Assembly (NCBI GenBank): GCA_029378245.1
Contig: JARKIF010000012.1
Location: 806,001-870,000, forward strand
Direction: 5' to 3'
Origin: Roridomyces roridus
Lineage: Eukaryota; Basidiomycota; Agaricomycetes; Agaricales; Mycenaceae
Length of the DNA: 64,000 nt
Every line of letters starts with the position of its first letter. The stretch's first letter is position 1. The position numbers were made by a program, and so were the translations under genes. Positions 55,634 to 64,000 of the stretch are shown in pieces. The notes below the pieces were generated by a model. The model did not search any database. It was given only the letters and a program-made list of their open reading frames with translations, and was not told the origin of the DNA.

Positions 55634-56391
55634 GGCGTGAAAAAAAAAGAAGAAGGAAAGCGGCGAAGAGAAAGGAAAAGGGCTCGATGCACTGCACGAG
55701 GGGAGAAGGAAAGGAAGGAGAATGGATGATCCAGGCGCCCACATTCTAGTTAAATATGAGCGCCGCAAATGAAGATCTGCAGCCGTTTCTCAGGAGTCAG
55801 CACTCGGGCTTCACCCGGGTTTCAACTAAATTGCGGGGTCCCGCTGATTTGCAATGAGATCCTGCGGATATCCGGACACATACGCGTGCAGTGTAGACAC
55901 GATCATCAGACCAGCAGTGCCGCCACAGGGCGTAGCGAGTGAAGCAAGTCGGACGATTGACAGCCTAGTTTCCGGCGAACAAGCTGTTGCCAACGTAGGG
56001 GTGCCAGACATAGGGGTGCCAGACATTGAGCCGTGCTGGGCAGCATCTATTTAGTCAGAGAACCCGGAGATGGGCGTCTGGTGCGAGGACCAGAATAGAC
56101 GAAACCAATTACTTAGCTTGTACGGTATTAGTCTTGGCAGGCCAAGCTGTCGAATGCACAGCACGGTTGCCCCAACCCCGCCGAAAAGGCCATGCAAGCA
56201 AAGATGCAGAGATTGGGTGGATTTGGAGTAAGAAGCGAGCTAAGCGAAGTCCAATATCCAAGTGGAATCCACAGGACATGACGGCAAGAGGCAAGAGGGG
56301 ATGATGATCAATCAATCAAACACAGCCATCGAATGCGTCTTTTCGACTTGACCACCATCATGTGCCAGTTCTCCCTTCACATTCTACCTCC
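55634..56391. other. Divergent spacer between M1 and the next gene
   Basis: Includes a short tandem AGGGGTGCCAGACAT x2 near 55998-56028. No supported gene. Confidence 0.45.
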
Positions 56392-57630
56392 ATGAGCGCC
56401 CACATCCTCGAAAATCCTAAAGACATACCGTCTATCCCTCTTGCGTCCCTCGTATTCAAGATCCCCTTTCCAGAAGATGCGCCAGATCGCCTTCTGAAGC
56501 GTTACCTCTCCCTGAGGACGGAACGCAGCCTCGAAGAGGAATCGCACTACGATGAACCGTCTGCACGCCTCGCCCTCGAGGCGTATAACGATGAGACTAT
56601 TGCCGCTGACCGTACCGCCTGGATCGAGCGCGCCAGGTCGTCGTTCGCGGATCTCGTGGCAGCCAACAAGCACACACTCCGCCACGTCGAGCTCATACTG
56701 CCGACTGGTGGGATCGCGACGCCCCTCAATCTTCTTCCTTTCTTGAAGGATATCGAAAATCTGGAATCCCTTAGCGTCCAATGGGTGCGAATGACTTGTT
56801 TTATGTAAATGACCAGGGCGCTCATCTTTTGTTAGCCCATGCGTGGATACCTACCCATGTCGCTCATTCTTTTCCCAAACTTCCCCCACATCATTCAAGA
56901 CAGTATCATCTCCTCTTTCGAGGAATTCCATACATCCCTCATGCAGGCTCTTGCCGCGCACGCCCCCACGCTCAAACGACTCCGAATCTCGCTTCCCGAG
57001 TCATTTCCCCGAAAACCATTCAGCGCCCTTTCTTTCAACGCAGCCTCCTTCCCCTCCCTCCCAGCTCTTGAGCTCCTCGACCTCACACATTGGAGTCCAC
57101 CCGTCCCCGAGCTCAAAACTCTCCTCGGACCAGACGGAGCTGTGCCGCACTTGCAGCACCTCATCATCGACCATGGACATGAAATCCCCCTCACAGACGA
57201 GGAGGAAGACGACGGCTCGTGGGTCGACGAGACCTACGACTTCAACGCACCCGTCGTCGAGACGCGTTCCTGGCCTGCCCTGGGTGCGATACTCGCGTCG
57301 ACCCAGATCAGGTCTCTCAGCGCCGCACTGCACGATACACGATGGAGCTCCGGATTCGCGTACCTGATGAACAGGGACGCGGTGCGCAAGGGGCTTGGAT
57401 TGACGGAGGAATCCGGGCTTGTCGTGTGCACTGCGTGGCCTACGGAGTATCAATCCGTGGAACCTAGATCAGGGCCCGAGGTTGATGGAGATGCTGATTT
57501 GTACTCGCATGTACCGGGCTGTGGGCATCTCGTATACCCGGTTGGTCAGCGTCCTACTGCTGGATTGTGGCCTGCGCATACTTCCGAGACGCGCGCTGTG
57601 CAGATGATGGCCGGTCGTCCGTGGTATTGA
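56392..57630 (+). CDS. Uncharacterised protein, LRR-like segments
   Basis: Two exons, 56392-56784 and 56836-57630 (intron GTGCGA...TTAG), with closed phases, give 395 residues. There is no clear F-box, but leucine-rich pieces recur: NKHTLRHVELILPTGG, LPFLKDIENLESLSVQW, APTLKRLRISLP and FPSLPALELLDLTHWSP. These are as in the C-terminal halves of fungal F-box/LRR proteins. The acidic loop TDEEEDDGSWVDET is probably exposed. The start MSAHILENPKDIPSIPLASL was chosen as the first ATG in frame. It lies between the two protease-like genes. Function unknown; a degenerate F-box-family protein is the most likely class. Confidence 0.65.
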
Positions 57631-57710
57631 AGGTAACAAGCTGTTGAAGCGGACACATGGATTAAATTTAGCAGTATAATAGAAAAGTGGATATGACCCC
57701 TGCAAACCAA

Positions 57711-58854
57711 CTAGTCGTCATCGTCGTCGAACCCCATATCAAAATCGTCTCCATCGAACCCGGTTTGGGCGGGGCACGCCGCAGTACGGGAAAACGAGCG
57801 GCGGACGCCCAGCGGTTGCGAGTCTTCCGTGGCGGGGCAGCCTGAAGTGAAGGCCTCGGGCTGTGCTTGAGCCTGTAAATAAATCGTGAATGAGCCGTGG
57901 TGAGAATCACATTTAAAACGGAATGACGCACAAACAGCGCGAAGAAAGCGTAGTTTTGAGGGTTTTGCGCTTTCTTATCATCGTCCAAGCCCACTTGCAC
58001 CTGCCTAACCCCATCGGCCTTGACTCCTTGGTGATCCTTGAGGTCGACGAGGTGCTTGTCGGCACCCACGGGACACTGTGTTGGATCTCGTGGACGAGGA
58101 TGAACGCCATGGGGGGTATGGGCAGCGCCGAATCGTCCGGATCCGTTTCTTCAAGCTTGCCCAGCTTGAATATGCTCTTTTGGAACTTGTTTCCGTTTGC
58201 AATAAGCCTTGCGGCGAATTCGGTCAAGGTATCCGTTACCTACAGTGCGGGCGGGTCGCGACATGAGCGCTGAGCTACGGTGTAGGGAAATAAATCGTAC
58301 CGACGTAGTGCGAGGCGAGAATCGGATCCGGTTGTCCGTCGGCAGCACTCCCTTGTCGGCCTTGGTAAGTCTGCCGATGTTGCGTGTGTTGGCGATCACA
58401 TTGGCCTTGGGATCGTTGGCCAGACACGTAAAAACGAGATCAGTTTGGCTGCCCTGGACTCCATCCAACGAAGTAATTTCGTCGGGAGTGCCCAGCTGGT
58501 TGACAAACCCGAATCGCTCCTGAATGGACGCAAGGGGAGCAGACCCTAATCAACCGTGTTAACAGCGTCCACGGCACGGCCATTACTCGCACCGAAAAAT
58601 GATTTATAGCCTTCGGAACCCTCCACGCCCGCGTTCGTGAGTGTTTTGAGCGCGACCGAGGCCATTAGCTTGGTGTCCACGATCCCCGCCTTGATAGCGG
58701 CGGTTTGGGCTGCATTGCAACTCTCGGGACCTGCGGTCAGGATGTGGAACTTGACGCCAGCCCGGGATTCGAGGGTGATCAATGGCAAGGGCGAGCCCCG
58801 CACAAGAACAGCAGTGCAGATGAGAGCAGTTGCAGTGAGGGAAAGGAAATGCAT
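57711..58854 (-). pseudogene. HExxH protease-like paralogue M2, frameshift after the zinc motif
   Basis: The start at 58854 gives the signal peptide MHFLSLTATALICTAVLVRG, then text parallel to M1 (VKFHILTAGPESCNAAQTAA). The zinc motif reads MAFILVHEIQHSV. Immediately after it the M1-like continuation (VGADKHLVDLKDHQG, then QNPQNYAFFALF) is in another frame, so the open frame reads PWVPTSTSSTS. M2 lacks the long Pro/Ala tail of M1 and ends directly in an acidic DDDDD stretch at 57711. The frame conflict makes it a probable pseudogene. A missed small intron is unlikely because no spacer separates the two halves. Sequence error is possible. Confidence 0.6.
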
Positions 58855-59124
58855 GGTTGGAAGAGGTCAAAACGAGAGACTGGAAGAAGAAGAAAAGGCT
58901 CGATGCGCGGCACGAGAAGAGAAGAGAAGGAGGAATGAAGAGTAATGGAATGTAGCACTCGCTTTAATATCCGCGGAATAGATCTTGATTGTTGAAACGT
59001 TGATTGACGATGTGGGCGCATGGGTTTCACGGACGATCGGTAGGGCGAGGGCGACCAAAGTGGCGGATAACAGGAACCGGGCGGCGTTGGATATTGAGAA
59101 TGGAGTAGTGCAGCTGGGTGGAGG
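58855..59124. other. M2 5' flank
   Basis: A/G-rich tract before M2 and no supported gene. Confidence 0.4.
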
Positions 59125-59229
59125 ATGCTGGGGCTTACAGAAACTGCCGCACTGCCGCACTTTTGCTGCAGCAGCTACCGCACTGGACCGCGTGGTGCCG
59201 CACTGATGTCACACTACCGCAGTGTCACG
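59125..59229. repeat. GCCGCAC-rich repeat, split by the hAT element
   Basis: Multiple GCCGCAC / CTACCGCA words. The other half (CGCAGCTGCGGCAG) continues at 63151-63177 after the hAT element, and a related block occurs at 63916-64000. Confidence 0.65.
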
Positions 59230-59606
59230 TAGGGCTGCAATCATTTCCGTTTGCAAACGGTTTCAACCGTTTTCATTTCCATTTAATTTGTGGGTCAGTG
59301 CAAACGGTAAACAGATGATAAACAAACGGTTTAAATGGTTACCTACAGGCTCCTACCAGGCGGTATTTTTGACGTGGACTGGCGACTCCGCTGTCAGTGA
59401 TTCCCGGTTCCTCGGATGTCAAATGGGTACCCCGTCGACCGACCATCCTCGGCAAGGTGTCTGATCATTTCTGATCCCGCTGATTGACACGGCTGAATGC
59501 CAGGTGACATCCGGCAAGGGTCCGGCATGTAATCAAAGAGCCCCGAACAGTCCCCCAGGCTTGAACAACAACCAGATGGTGACCATACACTAACCCGAGG
59601 ACTCAA

Positions 59607-62600
59607 CATCAGCAAAACTAAAATGATCTGGCGGATCTGGCAGCAGATCAATCAGACGCGCCAGACCGCCAGAACTGCATATGGCAGCATAATGACACGC
59701 CTGGCGCCAGAATTGATTCTGGCGCCACAAATACACTAATGGGGGAGTAACAAAAGCTATTAAATTTGGCATTGTACACGGATTACAGTGGAACGGCGTC
59801 AACGGCACCACTCTCACGTTTGCCGAGTAAGGCCGCGCCCCCGGAGAGGATCGCGTGACGCAATACGGGCATGGGAAGGGAGGAGGGACGCAGCGCAGGG
59901 CTCGAAACGACTAGGACACAGAACGCCGCACTACATGAGCCAGGGTGTGAGAATCCGAAACGGGAATAAACTGGTGGACTCACGCTTCGCCCGCCTCGCA
60001 TCGCTCGCCTTGCTTCGCCCGCCTCTCGACACACCTTTCCAATCCTTCGACGACGGTCTTCTGAGTGAATTGATCCCACGTCAGCGCCGTGGCTAGAGCA
60101 GCTGCCTAGAAGGCCAGAGACCAGAAGAGTTCCTTGGAAACCAAAGATAAGGGCTTGACGGCGTGAGGCGTGAGGCGAGAGCCAAGGCATCAACAGCAGG
60201 ATGGATCCAAGGGTCTTCAAGTTCACCAGTGGCTGCTCCCTTATTGCAATATGGTCGACCATTATCGCATCCCACATTGCAATAAAGGCGTACCTTGGCC
60301 GCCCGGCCAAGATAGGCCTTTATTGCATTATGGGAATGTGATGCATGATGTACGCCACCAGAAGCGAGACAGCTAGCGACATACTAGCGGCCATCAGCGC
60401 CGCACATGCCGCCTGGGCCGCAATTCCATCTATCTTGGGTTCGTTTCATCATTTTGATTTATGGTGCCGCAGAGAGCCGAGTTTAATACCATCAGCTGTT
60501 GAATTCGGGCAAATTCGCTTCGCATTCGGGCAATTCCGGTTTATGTGTATAACTTTACAGTCAGCGACGACACTTGCGGCCATCAAGGCCGGGAATGCTT
60601 TTGCGTTGTTTTCACGTTCTCGCGATACAGATCTGTTTGAGTCAATGTTTCAACCGGGGGCAGCTCTGGGTCGGCTCTGTTCAGTGTTCCGCGATCAGAA
60701 TTGATTTCTTGTGCACTTGTTCTCTAAGTAGCACTTGTACCACTGGCAGAGACTCACTGGGTGCCCGCCGATGTTCTCCCCGACATAACACCCCGAGCGT
60801 TCCGTTTGAAACACGTGGTAAACTGCTTATGATCATCTGATTCAGAGCTTTCCCCGATTTTCATTTTCTAAATTTGCACCCAGATGGCACAGAGAGTGGC
60901 TAGATTGAATCCAACCGCAGTTGTAAGACTCCAAGTATTCGCAGTTCCTAAAGCCAACATGCGTGGCGAAAGATATTGATATGATGGGCAGAAAGTGTCA
61001 GGAATGACAGCTGTCACAGACTCGGAGTGCCGAGATGCTTGAGGGTGACGCTTGGGAATCACTGGGTCTTGGGCTGCGATACTCAACCCAGACTGATTCA
61101 GTTGTTCTTCGTAAAACCTGTATCTGGATTTCTCGAGCTGCGCGTACTTCTTGGCTCCGTCATTGTCTCAATTAGGTGACCTGTTTGACAGCGCTTAACT
61201 CGAATCTAGCCGATCGGTGTGGCCCGACTTCGGAAAGTTTAGACGATTGGACGAGCAATAGAACACCCTGAGCACGCTGCACCCGTCTGATAATCTTCTT
61301 TCATATCCCAGTACCCGATCCTGAACAAAGCTTAGAAGGGGTGGGTGCAACATATCTTTGTCCAATTCTAACGAAGAGTTGCTCTACTTCTCGCAGTTAT
61401 TCCATAGCTGTGGGTCATATGGTCATGGGCTATCTATCGCACCGGCTTCGTTAACAAATATAGCAGTGAGGTGAACACTTCTGCTGACTTGGATCTGCTG
61501 TAGGATATCTGGAAAGGGGATAAAAGCGAGTTATTACACGGGAAAATTAACCGAGGAGTGCGCCACTCTGGAGTCGAACACTCGTTGTGGTCGTTGTGCG
61601 AATGCCACTGCCTCAGGATTTTAGCCGCAGTTAAATACCATCTGTAGGATACTCCTGAGCGGTCTCGGAGTCTCTCAGAGCTACAGCAGCTGTGTGGTAT
61701 GCTGTGAGTTGATTCATCGTTGAGATGTACATTTGGATGGCTCTACAAGTATTGGGACCGCTCAGGCAAGTCCTGCAAGTGGAGGGTGACCATATCAACT
61801 GAAAAGGACTCATATAATGGCCTAGTTCCAAGTGGTTGTCTCGGTGCAGGGAGATTTCAGTGTTCACTGTTCACTGATCGGCGATGAGCAGCGGGGAGCA
61901 AAAGAATCTTGGGGTCTCCACTTGGCATTTTTCAGCATGCACTATGACTCCCCCTGCATCCATCTGGTCATCCATTAGAAATGCAACAGGGAGAACTGAA
62001 GTTGTTATCAAGCAGGATGTACATGCGTGCAGTACTGCGTATACCGCGAGTACATCAAACATCTACTGATCTGCTGCAACATCCACAGGATTCAACAGAG
62101 CTCGATAGGACCACGAAGGGTGGTGTCTACGTCTAAATGCCCCTGTGGTGGCCAGGAGGTCGAAGGAACGGAAGTACCATAATTGAACTTTGATGGCAGT
62201 CGGAGTGGAACAAGCCACAGAACGAGCATGCAGCAGTTACATGACATCCTTGGGGCCATTTATTCCATAGCCATTCCTTTCCAACAACACATTATAAGTA
62301 GGGACGGACAGCGAACAGCAGGAGGTCGAGGCAAGATCAAGGATCATTGCAACTGATTCTACGGGATGGGTCCACAAACACAACGTCATCTGCCGAGCTG
62401 GCACGCGCGGCGGTGAAACTACCCGGCGTCTCGCTAAGCCCCGGTTTGCCGGCATCAAGCCGTCCCATAATGCAATAAAGGCCTATCCTGGCTGGGCGGC
62501 CAAGGTACGCCTTTATTGCAATGTGGGATGCAATAATGGTTGACCATATTGCATTAATGGTACAGCTACACCTCTCAAGTTGTCTTGAATCTTGAAGGCG

Positions 62601-62988
62601 TCGAGACAGAGGGATTGAGACAAAATTGAAGGGTTGGCGTCGTCGCGCGAGGGGGGAGAGGGAAGAAGATGAGGGAAGAAGACAAGTGGTGCTGCGGGCG
62701 TTTGATCAACAATGGCGTGATTGTTAATGGGACACCGATCTTCCGGACCACGTGCGTTCGGACTTGTCATTTTCAAGAATTCCGTGGCTTCCAGGCACCT
62801 CCAGGCAGCGAGCAAGAGGACCTCACGATGACTCTCAAAGCACAGAACGATCGCACGGCTTGACACAGACAAATTTCTGTCAAGACTGTCAAAAACATTT
62901 TCGGCAGCTCCTGGCGCCATGTCAACCAGATGGATCAGATGGTGCCAGATCTCGCCAGATGCGCCAGATGGATTGAGTTTTGCTGATG
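59607..62988. mobile_element. Second inverted-repeat pair inside the hAT element
   Basis: CATCAGCAAAACT..AAAT.ATCTGGCG.ATCTGGC at 59607-59640 is inverted at about 62955-62988. Both ends then carry several CTGGCG words. Either a nested element or subterminal structure of the host hAT element. I see no clear target duplication. Confidence 0.6.
60241..62557. mobile_element. Inner element with 95-bp palindromic inverted repeats
   Basis: Arms at 60241-60335 and 62463-62557 are near-identical inverted copies (TTGCAATATGGTC..ACCATTAT.GCATCCCA..). Each arm also contains its own hairpin, TCCCACATTGCAATAAAGGC...GCCTTTATTGCATTATGGGA. A TA duplication just inside the ends is possible. The 2.1-kb interior has only short unrecognised frames. 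Confidence 0.7.
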
Positions 62989-63150
62989 AACACCCATAGG
63001 TAGGTCCTTGTTGTGGGCTGGTTTTTACGTGCCACTCCAGATACCGTTTGAAAACAGTTTTAAACGGTTTACAAACGTTTACGTACCGTTTCCGTTTGAT
63101 TTGCCCAGATCTGCAAACGGAAACGATATGGTTTCAGCCTTAGTGTCACG

Positions 63151-64000
63151 CCTGTGGTCGCAGCTGCGGCAGTTTGCTTAAAGGTAGTACTGACCTGAAA
63201 ATGGGATGAATGCTTGAATTTGTAGTCTGACACCCGAGGACTTGTTCTGTGGTGTCCGTTTCTCAACAGAGTAAGTGTGTCGTGAGTTAAATCAATCTTA
63301 AGCAACATCGGCTAAAGTATGTACTACGAGCTCGAGCCTGTTTCGAACAACGGAGGGCCGCCAAATGTATTCAAATGGGCTGTAGGGAAGCCGCCCCATG
63401 TCTTCTCAATGAAAATGCTTCCCAGACCAGTCACCAGCGCATAGTTAGTTCAGTTCACGCCGAGAACTTTCGATTGATTATCAAGGTTCAACGCTCAAAT
63501 AACATGTCGCAGCAACGATACTTGATATGGCTCACTCCCACATCTAATCTTCTCTGTGCAGGCTTCGGGATTCAGTACCCAGCGAATTGATTTGTGGGTC
63601 AATTGTGGGTTATGATTTGGTGGCCCCAAGTCGTACAAGCTTTTGCTTGAAATCGGGTGCCCGCGGCGGCGCACAACTGCCGCAACTTATGCTCTGAGCA
63701 TAAGATTACTAGAAACAATTAGAAAATTGAGTATCTGAATGCCCGAGGCGGTTGACACAGCTGCCACTTTGTTCAACACATCTACCTAAAATTGATTTAT
63801 CTCATGTTTGAACATTAGTACTCGGAAACGGTCAACGGCAGCTGGGATGAGAACAACCATCCATCCAAGTGTGTCCATGTCTCAAGAGGAAAAAAAATTA
63901 GAGCAAAGTGCGGCAGTTACAACTGCTGCTGCATTGTCACACTGCCGCACTGTCACGCCGCTTAGGTGCCGCACTGCGGTGCGGCAGTTACCGCTTTGCC
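63151..64000. other. Repeat-rich spacer to window end
   Basis: Starts with the continuation of the GCCGCAC repeat and ends in a second GCCGCAC-rich block (63916-64000) with the palindrome GCCGCACTGCGGTGCGGC. No supported gene between them. Confidence 0.5.

Larger units (their letters stand above)
59230..63142. mobile_element. hAT-type DNA transposon, 3.9 kb, with nested elements
   Basis: It is flanked by a perfect 8-bp duplication GTGTCACG at 59222-59229 and 63143-63150. The termini are inverted: TAGGGCTGCAATCATTTCCG at the left and TAAGGCTGAAACCATATCG as the complement of the right end, a pattern typical of hAT ends. Subterminal AAACGGTTT / CCGTTTGC motifs repeat at both ends and could be transposase-binding sites. 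No recognisable transposase reading frame; the interior is occupied by further inverted repeats. Confidence 0.8.

Overview
The window looks like nuclear DNA of an Agaricomycete (Basidiomycota). Almost every gene is split by short GT-AG introns of about 45-60 nt. The families are typical of mushroom-forming fungi: adenylate-forming reductases, F-box expansions, a carboxylesterase/lipase, an alpha-ketoglutarate-dependent xanthine dioxygenase, an HExxH secreted protease pair, and a lineage-restricted seven-helix membrane family. Non-coding spacers carry many short DNA transposons. No rRNA, complete tRNA gene or CRISPR array is visible.

Layout. 0-1.2 kb: C-terminal part of a single-pass membrane protein. 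1.3-4.1 kb: one intact F-box gene (F1) and one F-box pseudogene (F2). 4.2-13.4 kb: a tandem duplication of an A-T-R adenylate-forming reductase. Copy A is only the reductase domain behind a duplicated promoter. Copy B is full length but interrupted by two TA-flanked DNA transposons. 13.6-15.8 kb: MFS sugar transporter. 17.1-17.4 kb: a long-inverted-repeat MITE. 18.4-19.3 kb: a fragmentary HMG-box-like gene. 19.3-20.9 kb: an F-box/beta-propeller-like gene. 21.1-22.4 kb: seven-helix membrane protein T1. 22.9-25.3 kb: secreted carboxylesterase, followed by a 0.48-kb tandem duplication. 27.7-28.8 kb: disordered conserved protein. 29.5-35.3 kb: three more decayed F-box genes plus an orphan 3' exon; F5 carries a 559-bp insertion with a 9-bp target duplication. 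35.4-35.7 kb: a MITE. 35.8-40 kb: membrane proteins T2-T4 on the minus strand. 40.4-41.8 kb: xanthine dioxygenase. 42.1-45.1 kb: T5 and T6 on the plus strand. 45.2-48.9 kb: zinc-less MDR oxidoreductase and an extended SDR, with a 428-bp hAT-like MITE between them. 49.2-52.9 kb: adenylate-forming reductase copy C, apparently intact. 54.1-58.9 kb: two HExxH protease-like secreted proteins around an uncharacterised two-exon gene. 59.1-64 kb: a nest of transposons, outermost a 3.9-kb hAT-type element with a perfect 8-bp target duplication.

How the parts may work together. The three reductases, MDR and SDR oxidoreductases, esterase and MFS transporter are the usual parts of a fungal secondary-metabolite locus, but they are scattered and mixed with F-box and receptor-like arrays. 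The clearer theme is birth and death of genes: tandem duplication produced the reductase, F-box and seven-helix arrays, and frameshifts, nonsense codons and transposons have broken many copies. At three insertion sites, removing the element plus one target copy restores a continuous reading frame, so these hits look recent relative to the duplications. Exon boundaries given as approximate were read by eye.
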